Shown: positions 9,009 to 19,636 of the stretch, piece by piece | Numbering within the stretch: position 1 is the first letter of the stretch | Layout of the letters: every line of letters starts with the position of its first letter | Assembly: GCA_003013855.2 (NCBI GenBank) | Contig: PVNU02002850.1 | Span: 1-64,000, forward strand | DNA length: 64,000 nucleotides | Direction: 5' to 3' | Source of the DNA: Liriodendron chinense | Taxonomy: Eukaryota > Streptophyta > Magnoliopsida > Magnoliales > Magnoliaceae | Notes under the pieces: model-generated | What the model was told of the DNA's origin: nothing | Database searches by the model: none | What the model saw: the letters and a program-made list of their open reading frames with translations, nothing else | Program-made: the position numbers and the translations under genes

Positions 9009-9575
9009 GCAAAATCAAAAATAAGAAACAAAAAGGAAAAAAGAATTCTTCCTTCTTTTTCTTTACTCTTCTCTAAGACCGAAGCACAAGGTGTCTTGCA
9101 ATGGCTAGGCCAGAAACAAAGATAGAGACCGATTTCTCCTGGTCAATAGGGGTTCAGAGAACACCCCACCCACTCTTTGAATCTTTTGAGAAAAGGTGCA
9201 GAAAAAGGAGAAAGAGGAGTAGAGATGAGAAAAGAAATCCCTGAGCACAAGGTGATCCAAGACGGCAGAGCCGACCAATAGGAATCCAGGTGGCAAAAAG
9301 GCCGACCTTTCAGAGATCCAAAAGGAGTCTCCACCCACTCTACAAGAGATAAATAAAATAAGAATGACTAGGAGAAGGAGAAGAGTAAGGTTTTAGAAGG
9401 ATAGAACCTGATTCGCACTTGAAATCCTTGAATCTTCTTCAGCTTCCTAGAAATCCCTGAAAAAATCAATTAAACAAACTAAGTTAGTTCTAAAAATCTA
9501 AAAGAGTCCTAAATAGATACTAATTTTAGAAATTTGTGAAAACCGTCAAGGTCCCCGGCAGCGGCGCCAAAAACT
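9009..9575 (-). other. Element A 5' leader with primer site
   Basis: Untranslated leader between the 5' LTR and gag, with no supported ORF. It is clearly related to the leaders of B (16650-17276) and E (53428-53997), for example in 'gaaccccacccactcttt'-like and 'gatccaagacggcag' stretches. Confidence 0.7.
9551..9569 (-). other. Primer binding site, tRNA-Asp type (element A)
   Basis: The plus strand here reads like the 3' end of plant tRNA-Asp, gtccccggcagcggcgcca, with one mismatch to the exact copies in B and H. It lies 6 bp inside the 5' LTR. Identification of the tRNA is from memory. Confidence 0.75.
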
Positions 9576-10362
9576 TGTTCGCTTCCCCAAGTGTAGGGTT
9601 GCGATGTAGTAATAAACTCGGTAATACCGAGGTCGATCCACAGGGACTTATGTAGGATGTCACAAACTCATCCACAAGTTTCTATTGAAGCTAACAATCA
9701 AAGTTTGAATAGAATGTGTGTGACTAACAGTTTAATCTAAATTGAATGTAAACAATTATAAGAAGGCACTAGGGGTTCGAGGATCCACTTGTAGTAATCC
9801 TCGATGTTCAATCCGCTGTGGTTTCCCATTCTCTCAACTAGAATCACCAGTCAGGTCTATCTAGTCGGATAATAGAACTATTAAACCAGAAGTCTGTAAC
9901 ATGTAAGTTCTGTACATAACGTTCACTCAACTCTAGGCTGATCTGAGCATGCTCATTGCATAGGTCATTCACCTTTTCTATAGGTCCAATTCCCAATCAT
10001 AACCATCCTCAAGTCTTCTCACAAGACAAGGCTAGATCATGATTTGAACTGGATTCAAATTATATGCACAGTCCATAAATATTCCAGTTAATCAACCAAA
10101 ACTAGAACTTTGGCATGAAGTCCCTTCATGAAGAGCTTAGTGCTAGAGCGCACTCCGATTCCTCAGATCATACAGGTCTAGACCGTTGCAAACCAAATAA
10201 GAAGATAAGTAATTCATCCAAACATCCATGAGTCATCACAAGACTAAGAGAAATTACTTAAAAACTTGCATAAACTTCAAACCTTAGTTCATAATCATGA
10301 ATTCCAAAACTGAAAACCACTTAACTACGAATTAAAACATCTTGGATACACTACAAGCTTCA

Positions 10363-10384
10363 CCTCTTAGCCCTAGCTAAGAGG
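10363..10384 (-). other. Conserved 22-nt stem-loop (A, 5' LTR)
   Basis: Arms CCTCTTAGC/GCTAAGAGG with loop CCTA, identical to the copy at 1597. This is the copy that would be in A's RNA leader. Confidence 0.8.
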
Positions 10385-10542
10385 TTTAGCTGCTCATGAT
10401 CCAAGGAAACATGAAACAACTACAAAAAGCATGAAAACAGCAAAGCAAACCAAAAGGAGTTGTGAAACTCCAATCTTCACTTCCACAGTCTCCAACCTCG
10501 CTTGAGCCCTTCTAGGATGCCCTAGGAACAATCCCTAGGTGT

Positions 10543-10552
10543 CTATTTATAG
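10543..10552 (-). promoter_or_regulatory. TATA box of element A 5' LTR
   Basis: The minus strand reads CTATAAATAG. This is the probable core promoter of the only near-complete element in the window. Confidence 0.8.
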
Positions 10553-10653
10553 TCTGGAGGCTCCACGACTTCGGAAGAATCGAGAAAGTGCGTAACACTT
10601 ACGCAGCGCAGAGAATTTCGGGAAGAAATTAGAAAGTTCTAACTTAGTACGCA

Positions 10654-10948
10654 TGGCCGACCGGTCAAGACCGGTCGGCCTCAAGTGACAGCACTCCAGC
10701 AGTCTTCATTCCAGCAATGATGTCCGACCGGTCATGACCGGTCGGACGTTTTTCTTCTCATACCAGCAGCCATGGCCGACCGGTCATGACCGGTCGGCCT
10801 TAGTTCATTGAAATTCCAGCCTCTCTATCCAGCGATCATGGCCGACCGGTCATGACCGGTCGGCCTTATGCAATACTAGTCCATTGTTCATAGCTGGCCG
10901 GTCAAGACCGGTCTGGCCCTCTTGGCCGACCGGTCATGACCGGTCGGC
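10654..10948 (-). promoter_or_regulatory. U3 palindrome array of element A (5' LTR, 6 units)
   Basis: Six palindromes on the GACCGGTC core, starting about 100 bp upstream of the TATA box. The third unit, near 10773, is the one deleted from the partner LTR. Confidence 0.87.
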
Positions 10949-11980
10949 AGTCTTCATGCATCTACATTCTTCCTTTTCTTTCTTTCCTTGCTTCTTTCTT
11001 TCACTTTCTCTCTTCTTTTCTTCTTTGGTCCTCAAGTAATCTCCATTAGAATAGTTCAAAATGATCTCTTTGTGTCTTTAATTGAGTAGAGTCCACCCTC
11101 AATCCTGTAGTCACAAAACATGCATTGAATTAGCTTTCAACCCATATAAACCATGTAAAATGAGTGATGAATTGGGGTTAGAATATGCACAATTAAGAGC
11201 TCAACATGGGTATCCTCAGAATTTGTCCAAAACAACTGGTAATTAAGATCCTATTAAGAACTAAAACTGGAAAATAGCGATTTGGGTTTAAACAGTGAAT
11301 GGTTAAGGTAATTTCAATCTAAAAAGGCACCAGAGCGCCAAGGATCCACTTTTGATAAGTTTCAATGCACCAACACAACTAGGTCTCTCACAACTCAATC
11401 GGAATCGAATTCATATCTCTATCCGATCGGAATATAGAGCGGTTCAATCAGCAATCATCCAAAACAAGTGCTTATTCATTGATTTGATTCCCACAACTAT
11501 GCTCAGGCCTTGGGCACACTCAATTGTATAGGCCAAGCCTCTTTCCAATCTAGTTGAGATTCATAACCATAGCTTTCACCAAATCCTGTCACTAGACCTG
11601 ATTACAACTCATGATTAGAACTCTAATTAAATCAAAATCAATCAATAAACAACTATTCCAGATCATACAACAAAAGATAAGAACTTTAGTTGAATGAGTT
11701 CCCACATGAAAATCAGGCCATTGTACACAAGGCAATCAAAGCGTCTACCATGCCCGGAGTCGATGGTAGATCAATGAACTACACAAGCATAACAATGCTC
11801 AAAAGCTAAGATACTAAGTTAGGATCACTAAGAATCACATGAGCCCAGAGTCATCATGAGATCAAAGTAGAAACCAAAATAGTACTTGATTCAAACTCAT
11901 ATTGAACTAAAATTCATCAATTCAAACATGAAAGGAAACCTAGGTTGCATCAATCCATCAAAAATGAATCAAAAGCTTCA

Positions 11981-12002
11981 CCTCTTAGCCCTAGCTAAGA
12001 GG
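11981..12002 (-). other. Conserved 22-nt stem-loop (B, 3' LTR)
   Basis: Perfect arms CCTCTTAGC/GCTAAGAGG with loop CCTA. Confidence 0.8.
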
Positions 12003-12150
12003 TTTTAGTTCATCTCTAACATCCTTGAACTAGAAGCCTCTAAGAACATAAAAAATAACTAAAACAGGAAGAAAACTAGAAACTCGAAGTAGAATCCGTC
12101 TCCTAAGCAATCCCCACATCCTAGCATGCCTTGGTATGAAGGGAAGATGT

Positions 12151-12160
12151 CCTTTTATAG
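12151..12160 (-). promoter_or_regulatory. TATA box of element B 3' LTR
   Basis: The minus strand reads CTATAAAAGG, downstream of the palindrome array. Confidence 0.7.
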
Positions 12161-12263
12161 CTTGGAGGTGTCCTTTACGCAAGAAAGTTCCAGATTTTGT
12201 GTAAACTTACGCACTTGCGCCGAGAAATCCGGAGCCTAAAATAGAAAGATCCTGTTTTTCACA

Positions 12264-12393
12264 TGGCCGACCGGTCTTGACCGGTCGAGCTCTGTTCTGC
12301 CTGAGTCTAGCAGCTATAGCCGACCGGTCAAGACCGGTTGGACTCTGTTCTCTTGGAAGGTAGATGGTTGGCCGACCGGTCTTGACCGGTCTG
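12264..12393 (-). promoter_or_regulatory. U3 palindrome array of element B (3' LTR, 3 units)
   Basis: Three palindromes of the form GACCGGTCTTGACCGGTC or GACCGGTCAAGACCGGTT, upstream of the TATA box. Confidence 0.85.
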
Positions 12394-12651
12394 GCTGCTT
12401 TTTCTTCTTTATTTCTTTCTTTCTTTCTTCTTTTCTCTTCTTTCCTTGCTTTGTCTTTCTTTGGTCCTTCTTCACCCTTCATCCAATGAACTTCAATGCT
12501 CGTAAAGAGCTCTACTTAGCCTTCAATTTGCGAAATCTCCATCTTGTTCCTACAATCACAAATCATACATTAGAATAGTCCTTTAAACATGCAAACCGTG
12601 CATAATGAGTGATGAATTGGGGTTAGAATATGCACAATTAAGAGCTCAACA

Positions 12652-13808
12652 CACCCCCCAACCAGCATTTTGCTAGTCCCGAGCAAAACATGCGTGAAAC
12701 AAGTTTCATTCTCCAAAACCCAACTCTCCTCTAGAAATTATTCTTCTATACATCCCAAGACACGTGAGCGTAAAAATCAGAGAAATTCGGTGATAAATAT
12801 TGAAACGTTAAACTCTCGGAATATAATAAGTGTTTATATGAAATTCCCGCTGATTGATTGACAAATAGAAGAGCTTGAACAAATTCAACCTAGTGTGCAT
12901 AGTGAAGGTTCATCTCATGAGTTTCCGGGATTATCTTCTTCAAAGATCAACTAAACTATAGATCTCAAGGTGTATAGAGCAACAACAAGCCTATGACAGG
13001 AATTTGCCTTACCGTGCTTCCGACGACTTTCACACTACGTCCCATTTCCGGCTTTGGTTACGGGGAGACCATCCCCCGGTTGGTAGTAAGTAGCCCTAAT
13101 CGGAATTTTCCACCATTTTTCCATCATTCCCAATTTCATCCTTCCTTTTCCTTTTTCTTTTACATTAGATAGGATTTTTAGAAATCCATATCTTTCATTA
13201 TTTTCCCATGGACAAGGATGGACAAAGTACCCCGGCTTGGTTTCTCAATACCTCAAATCAAAGTCTAGCTAATCCATAAATCACATAATCCTTTCAAATC
13301 ATGAAAATCGTGTAATGTGAGCTAGGTGCAAAAGGTGTTCAAATTTTCTATCAATCATAAAAATAGGTGAATTCACATATAAAACCATTATATTAAGAGA
13401 AATTCAAAGCTTGCAACATCCCTCACTTCATATCTCATCTTCTTATATCCATGCTATCTCGAATGCATAGAATCAAAGTTTTCCAAAAGAGTTTCGAATT
13501 TTAGAAAAATCGAAAATCAAAAAATTTCTACATCTTTGCTCGACATGTCACAAAAGCTAGCAGATTCATCATCTAAGGAATCTCACACCCCAACCAAAAC
13601 TTCACATTGTCCTCAATGTAATAAGATATGCAATATGCATGACATGAGAGCGATGACATAAAACAAAGGAGAGTGAGAAAGAGAGATATCACCTGGAGCA
13701 TATATTTCATGGCAAGATTAGCTTTTGGAGATGGATTACTTCACAACTAAATCAATTATCAAAGCAAATCCTAATGGAAAGCATTCTAGCAAATTATCCT
13801 CCGTCAGA
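12652..13808 (-). other. Element B 3' non-coding region and polypurine tract
   Basis: Starts with the polypurine tract (minus strand GGTTGGGGGGTG) at the LTR edge. No supported ORF. The conserved non-coding block is at 12993-13103. Confidence 0.75.
12993..13103 (-). other. Conserved non-coding block (element B copy)
   Basis: Same block as at 2764, starting ATGACAGGAATTTGCCTTAC, with few differences. Confidence 0.7.
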
Positions 13809-16649
13809 CTAGGAGGTTAATCCCAACAACTCATCCAAAAGCATAAAGTCAAGCAGAATCATTAGATGGATCAAAAGGTTTCGCAGTAACGTCATCCAAT
13901 ATCCTGCTTTACAATAAACATGTGTGTGAGTAATCGTGTTAAGCCACTCAAAATCCCAAAAAGGAATTTCAGCGGGTTCCTTAGTGTTTTCACCACATGT
14001 ATAGGAGGAGACATCATCATATTTATTAGAAAAAATATGTCTCCATTCAGATTTTCCTAGGCAGTGATATTGCAAGTAAGGATCATCCCAGGGTTGGTGG
14101 AGTTCGGTATGCATGCTCCACAAAAGTGTGGAAATATGGATTAATTTCTCAGTACTACAAGGTATTGTTTCCACATCCTTCTCTCGGCTAGCGTCATATG
14201 CCGATACCGCCTCAAAAAGTGTGACCATATCCCTTATCATATCATCGTTCTCATCAAGGGAGTGAGTCACTTCTTCGTCTAAGTGACCGGAGTAAAAAGG
14301 TGAGAGGGACTCATTTTCCACAATAGAATTCATCATGTTTATTTCGTGGACCTCCTCATCCTCATCCTCTTGTTGGTTTTCAATATTGAAAGCATTCAAC
14401 TCAATCGTCATATTGCCAAAAGACATTTGTATGCTCCCACTCCTACAATTTATGATAGCGTTTGATGTAGCTAGGAATGGGCGGCCAAGTATGACAGGAA
14501 TTTGAGGGTCAATATTAACCATGGGTCTCGTGTCCAAGACAATAAAGTCTACCGGGTAGTAAACTTTGTCAACTTGGACAAGAACGTCCTCAATCACCCC
14601 TCTCGGAATACGAATCGATCGGTCAGCAAGCTGTAATGTAGTTTTGGTGGGTTTTAATTCACCTAAACCCAATTGTTCATAGACCGAAAAGGGAATTAGG
14701 TTTACACTTGCCCCTAGATCAAGTAGAGCATGTTTCACCCAGTAGTCTCCAATCACACATGATATTGTCGGACAACCGGGATCTTTGTATTTCTTGGGCA
14801 TCCCGTGGTTGATAATGGCACTCACATTCTCTGTCAAAAATGCCTTCTTTTGCACATGTATTTTTCTTTTAGCCGTGCAAAGGTCTGTTAAAAATTTTGC
14901 ATATGACGGTATTTGTTTAATGGCATCCAACAATGGGATGTTGATTTTGACTTGCTTGAAAACCTCCAAAAATTCCTGATATTTATCTTAAGGTTTGGCT
15001 GGAATCAAGCGTTGGGGGAATGGAGCAACAGGCCTATATTCTTTCAATGGCTCTTTTTCATTCATGGTGATGCTAGGTCCATCATCCTCTTTGGAAGATA
15101 CCGGATCATTAGGCGTTGAAACCTTCACCGGATCAGATTTTTCAATGATTTTACCACTTCTAAGAGTGGTGATGGCCTTAGCATGTTCCATATGTTGGTT
15201 AGAGGAACTAGGCACACTTATTTCGCATTGTGGTTTTGGATTTGGTATGGGTTGGGCTGGGAGCATCTCTTCCCTTGCGTTTAAGCGAGCCTTGATTTCC
15301 TCCACCGAATTTTTAAGCTCAAGCATTATCGTATGGTTGGATTGATTTATTTGAGCTTGTCCTTCCATGAATGCTTTCAAAGTATCCTCTATAGGCATTT
15401 GAGGTGGAGCCATTTGCATTGGGGGCCCCCTTTGAGGATTATTTTGATTAGCCGTGTTTCCATTCGCCCAATTGAAGTTAGGGTTGTTTCTCCAACTAGA
15501 ATTGTTCGTGTTTGAATTTGGAGTACTAAAAGGTTGTTGATAACTATTCAAAGCATTTTATTGTTCAAATAAAAGTTCCCGAAACGCATAGATTGTTGGA
15601 CAATCCGGTGTTTGATGCACATTGGAAGCACAAATACCACAAATAGTTTCAACAGCCCCCCTTTGTTGGGTTGTGTCCACTTTCTTTAGTTCCATCTCCT
15701 CGACCTTTCGTGTGAGTTTAGCCACTCTATTACCTAGATCATCTTGCCCATCTAAAACATAAATTTCTCCCTTTTCCTTGTCTTGGAGTTGTTTTGAACT
15801 TGTTGGCTTGGATGTATCCCATGCTTATGTATTTTCAGCCAACATGTCAAAATAATCCCAAGCTTCCTCCGTTTCCTTGCTCATGAACTCCCCATTGCAC
15901 ATCATCTCCACAAATTAGCGCATGGTTGAGTTCAATCCATCATAGAAGAAACTAATCAACCTCCACCTTTCATAGCCATGATATGGGCATGCGTTTAATA
16001 GCTCATTATACCTTTCCCAACATTGGAAAAAGGTTTCTTCTTCTTTTTGGGCGAAGTTCATTATGGCCCTTCTTAGTGCATTGGTTCGATGAGTAGGGAA
16101 GAATTTTTTTAGAAACTCCCTAGTCATCTCAGCCCATGTCCCAATAGACCTTGGCCTTAAGGAATGTAGCCATGATTTGGCCTTCTCTTTCAAGGAAAAA
16201 GGGAACAATTTAAGTTTTATTGTATCCTTGGTTACATTGTCATAGTTTATTATGGCAATGACCTCTTCAAATTCCTTAATATGTAGATACACGCTCTCAG
16301 AGTCGAGTCCATGGAATCTAGGAAGAAGTTGGATCAACCCCGGTTTAAAATCAATATTTCCCACATTGTGAGGGAAAATTATGCAAGAGGGAGTACTCGT
16401 CCTAGCTGGTTGTAAATAGTCACATAAAGTTCTAGGTTGAGGTACATCCCCCACTTCATTCGCATCCAATTCAGTAAGGTTTGGGGCTGGATTTTGATTA
16501 ACCCCTTGATTTGGTTGATTTTCAGCCATCTCTCTAGTAATTTCAGGAAAATTTTGATGTTTCCTAGTTCGAGGCTCTCTATCAATCCCTTCAACAATTA
16601 CTCCATCACGATTGAGTCGGTTATTAGAATTTCGAGCCCAATGTGTCAT
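13809..16649 (-). pseudogene. Element B gag-protease-tail reading frame, pol replaced
   Basis: One continuous frame of about 946 codons from MTHWAR to LLGLTS, broken only by in-frame nonsense codons (all TAA) near 15915, 15823, 15558 and 14985, with no frameshift. Order: gag motif RTLCDYLQPARTSTPSC, capsid core, CCHC knuckle (CGICASNVHQTPDC), Gln/Asn-rich linker, protease with DLGA and GRPFLATSN, an acidic segment, then a tail with WRHIF, YTCGEN and THVYCKAGYWM. The tail stands where A has RT-RNase H-integrase and stops at the same CTAGTCTGA boundary. It recurs in E and F. The tail's function is unknown. Lack of RT and integrase implies help in trans. Confidence 0.88.
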
Positions 16650-17276
16650 GCAAAACCTAAAAGAATGAAACAAAAAGGAAAAAGAATTCTTCCTTCCTTC
16701 CTTTACTCCTCTCTAAGACTTAAGCACAAGGTGTCTTGCAATGGCTGAGCCAGAAGCAAGGATAGAGACCGATTTCTACTGGTCAATAGGGGTTCAAAGA
16801 ACTCCCCACCCACTCATTGAGTCTTTTGAGAAAAAGTACAGAAAAAGACGAAAGAGGAATAGGTTGAAAAGAGAAATCTCTGAGCACAATGTGATCCAAG
16901 ACGGCAGAGCCGACCAATAGGAATCCAGGTGGCACAAGGCCTACCTTTCAAAGATCCAAAAGGAGTCTCCACCCACTCTACAAGAGATGAATATGATAGG
17001 AATGAGTAGGAGAAGAAGAAGAGTAAGGTTAGAACGATAAAACCTAGTTTGTGACTTAAGATGCCTTCTTCTTCTTCATCTTCCTAAAAATCCCTGGATT
17101 AGACCTATGTTAGAATCCTGCAAAAATCAAAACAAAGTAAGTTAGTATTTAGAAGAAAACCTACCCTAGAAAGAAAAACAAATCCTAAACCTATCTTAAC
17201 ACAATCTCAACTAAAAGTTATTTCAGAAAATTCTAAAAATACCGCATAGAAATCCCCGGCAACGGCGCCAAAAACT
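16650..17276 (-). other. Element B 5' leader and primer site
   Basis: The tRNA-Asp-type primer site is at 17251-17270 (plus strand aatccccggcaacggcgcca, no mismatch). The remainder resembles the leader of A. No supported ORF. Confidence 0.75.
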
Positions 17277-18129
17277 TGTTCACTCCCCAAGTGTAGGGTT
17301 GCGAAGTAGTAATAATTCGGAAAGACCGAGTATCGTTCCCAGAGAGATTTATGTATGGGTATCCTCAGAATTTGTCCAAAACAACTAGTAATTAAGATCC
17401 TATTAAGAACTAAAACTGGAAAATAGCGATTTAGGTTTAAACAGTGAATGGTTAAGGTAATTTCAATCTAAAAAGGCACTAGAGCGCCAAGGATCCACTT
17501 TTGATAAGTTTCAATGCATCAACACAACTAGGTCTCTCACAACTCAATCGGAATCGAATTCATATCTCTATCCGATCGGAATATAGAGCGGTTCAATTAG
17601 CAATCATCCAAAACAAGTGCTTATTCATTGATTTGATTCCCACAACCATGCTCAGGTCTTGGGCACACTCAATTGTATAGGCCAAGCCTCTTTCCATTCT
17701 AGTTGAGATTCATAACCATAGCTTTCACCAAATCCTGTCACTAGACCTGATTACAACTCATGATTAGAACTCTAATTAAATCAAAATCAATCAATAAACA
17801 ACTATTCTAGATCATACAACAAAAGATAAGAACTTTAGTTGAATGAGTTCCCACATGAAAATCAGGCCATTGTACACAAGGCAATCAAAGCGTCTACCAT
17901 GCCCGGAGTCGATGGTAGATCAATGAACTACACAAGCATAACACTGCTCAAAAGCTAAGATACTAAGTTAGGATCACTAAGAATCACATGAGCCCGGAGT
18001 CATCAAGAGATCAAAGTAGAAACCAAAATAGTACTTGATTCAAACTCATATTGAACTAAAATTCATCAATTCAAACATGAAAGGAAACCTAGGTTGCATC
18101 AATCAATCAAAAATGAATCAAAAGCTTCA

Positions 18130-18151
18130 CCTCTTAGCCCTAGCTAAGAGG
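18130..18151 (-). other. Conserved 22-nt stem-loop (B, 5' LTR)
   Basis: Perfect arms CCTCTTAGC/GCTAAGAGG with loop CCTA. Confidence 0.8.
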
Positions 18152-18299
18152 TTTTAGTTCATCTCTAACATCCTTGAACTAGAAGCCTCTAAAAACATAA
18201 AAAATAAATAAAACAGGAAGAAAACTAGAAACTCGTAGTAGAATCCGTCTCCTAAGCAATCCCCACGTCCTAGCATGCCTTGGTATGAAGGGAAGATGT

Positions 18300-18309
18300 C
18301 CTTTTATAC
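18300..18309 (-). promoter_or_regulatory. TATA box of element B 5' LTR
   Basis: The minus strand reads GTATAAAAGG, one base changed from the partner LTR. Confidence 0.65.
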
Positions 18310-18412
18310 CTTAGAGGTGTCCTTTACGCAAAAAAGTTCCAGATTTCGCGTAAACTTACGCACTTGCGTCGAGAAATCCGGAGCCTAAAATAGAAAGATC
18401 CTGTTTTTCACA

Positions 18413-18608
18413 TGGCCGACCGATCTGGACCGGTCGGACTGGGCTGGCCGACCGGTCTTGACCGGTCGGGCTCTGTTCTGCCTGAGTCCAGCAGCTATAG
18501 CCGACCGGTCAAGACCGGTCGGACTCTATTCTCTTGGAAGGTAGATGGTTGGCCGACCGGTCTTGACCGGTCTGGCTGCCTTGGCCGACCGGTCTTGATC
18601 GGTCTGGC
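18413..18608 (-). promoter_or_regulatory. U3 palindrome array of element B (5' LTR, 5 units)
   Basis: Five units on the GACCGGTC core. Two of them (the first near 18417 and the last near 18585) are absent from the 3' LTR, accounting for the 64-bp length difference. Confidence 0.85.
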
Positions 18609-18864
18609 TGCTTTTTCTTCTTTATTTCTTTCTTTCTTTCTTCTTTTCTCTTCTTTCCTTGCTTTGTCTTTCTTTGGCCCTTCTTCAACCTTCATCCAAT
18701 GAACTTCAATGCTCGTAAAGAGCTCTACTTAGCCTTCAATTTGTGAAATCTCCATCTTGTTCCTACAATCACAAATCATACATTAGAATAGTCCTTTAAA
18801 CATGTAAACCGTGCATAATGAGTGATGAATTGGGGTTAGAATATGCACAATTAAGAGCTCAACA

Positions 18865-19105
18865 CCGGTCGGCCGACCGGTCGGCAGACCTGCCCAGTAC
18901 TTGCTGGAACGATTTAAACATACAGGCCGACCGGTCAAGACTGGTCGGCTGTGCTTCTGGAAAGTGTAGCGTCCTGCCGGTCGGCCAGCCAGTCGGATGG
19001 CCCATCCGACCTGCTGTCCGATTGGTCTTTAGACCAGTCGGCTGCATGGTTTTTGCCTATCAATAGCTTGTTGAGGACCAGTGGCCGGCCGGTCGGCAGG
19101 ACTTA
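18865..19105 (-). promoter_or_regulatory. U3 repeat array of LTR C (second part)
   Basis: Units such as GGCCGACCGGTCGGC, GACCGGTCAAGACTGGTC and GGCCGGCCGGTCGGC, continuous with the array at 556-725 once B is removed. Confidence 0.7.
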
Positions 19106-19470
19106 TCTAGTCCAAAAATCAAGCTGTTTTCCAACTGAATATGTGTGCCCCACTACGGAGATTTTCCTACTGATTTTCATAGTTGGGCACCTACTTAATG
19201 AAGGTCCAAGACTGATCATTTTGACCTTAAGACCATGGATTAAATGGCTAAGATTGGAATGATTAAAATGCCATAAATACGGGTGTTTTGGGATCCTATA
19301 GGCTGTCTATATGCAACTTACCTTTCGAGCTTGATGTGGCTTGAACTTGAGTGCGGAAGCTACTTTGGTCTTCAAGTCTTGAGTCTTCAATCTTCATCGG
19401 GGTCACGAGACTTGACTGACTTACATAATCACGGAATTGACAAAAGGATGCACTGATTTGTGCACTAACA
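18865..19470 (-). repeat. Ty1/copia LTR, element C, right part
   Basis: Continues 1-725 across element B. Repeats rich in CCGACCGGTC run to about 19105. It ends TTGTGCACTAACA, matching the GTGCACTAACA end of element J's LTRs. Flanking bases at 19471 belong to another copia LTR (G) in the opposite orientation, so C apparently inserted into G. Confidence 0.8.
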
Positions 19471-19585
19471 GTTTGGTCCGACCGGTTACTACCAATCGGA
19501 CAGACCCCCCCTCAAATAGTAAACACTCTGTCTTCACTGGCCGTTTGGCCGACTGGTCTGGACCGGACGGGACAGGTCGACAACT
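19471..19585 (+). promoter_or_regulatory. Degenerate U3 repeats of LTR G
   Basis: GTCCGACCGGTT, CCAATCGGAC and GGCCGACTGGTCTGGACCGG motifs upstream of the TATA-like box at 19625. Confidence 0.5.
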
Positions 19586-19624
19586 AGCCGTTTTTCCCCC
19601 TTTATGACCATTGGAGCTCATTTT

Positions 19625-19636
19625 CTTTAAATATGG
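19625..19636 (+). promoter_or_regulatory. TATA-like box of LTR G
   Basis: CTTTAAATATGG, followed by GAGCTC as in the related LTR J. Confidence 0.45.

Larger units (their letters stand above)
810..11206 (-). mobile_element. Athila Ty3/gypsy element A, near-complete and very young
   Basis: Full LTR retrotransposon on the minus strand: 5' LTR 9576-11206, primer site 9551-9569, gag-protease, RT-RNase H, integrase, a 1.1-kb non-coding stretch, polypurine tract and 3' LTR 810-2421. The target duplication is TGGGT (805-809 and 11207-11211). By eye the LTRs differ by three substitutions and one 19-bp indel over about 1.6 kb, so insertion was recent. Lineage is called from the RNase H region (KYLLSKKDAKPRL, VVADHLSRL), the DLGA protease, the tRNA-Asp primer site and the absence of a chromodomain. 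No env-like ORF is visible. Confidence 0.96.
9576..11206 (-). repeat. Element A 5' LTR (1631 bp)
   Basis: Partner of 810-2421. It keeps all six palindromes. It is the LTR that would drive transcription of A on the minus strand. Confidence 0.96.
11207..12651 (-). repeat. Element B 3' LTR, remainder
   Basis: Continuation of 726-809; 11207-11211 is the second copy of A's target duplication. It aligns with 17356-18864, but is 64 bp shorter overall because it lacks two palindromic units present in the partner LTR. Confidence 0.93.
726..18864 (-). mobile_element. Athila-type Ty3/gypsy element B, lacking pol, host of element A
   Basis: LTRs start TGTTCACTCC and end GCTCAACA. The 5-bp duplication CCGGT sits at 721-725 and 18865-18869. 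The left LTR is 726-809 plus 11212-12651, because element A is inserted in it; the right LTR is 17277-18864. The internal part (12652-17276) carries a tRNA-Asp-type primer site, one gag-protease-tail reading frame and a polypurine tract, all on the minus strand. There is no RT, RNase H or integrase, so the element is non-autonomous by content. B lies inside copia LTR C. Confidence 0.93.
17277..18864 (-). repeat. Element B 5' LTR (1588 bp)
   Basis: Intact partner of the split left LTR, bounded by TGTTCACTCC and GCTCAACA and followed by the duplication CCGGT. It carries two palindromic units more than its partner. Confidence 0.94.

Noticed and set aside
9551..9569. tRNA gene fragment (tRNA-Asp 3' end)
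   Set aside because: Only the primer-site length matches and it sits exactly beside the LTR; no tRNA body or promoter boxes.
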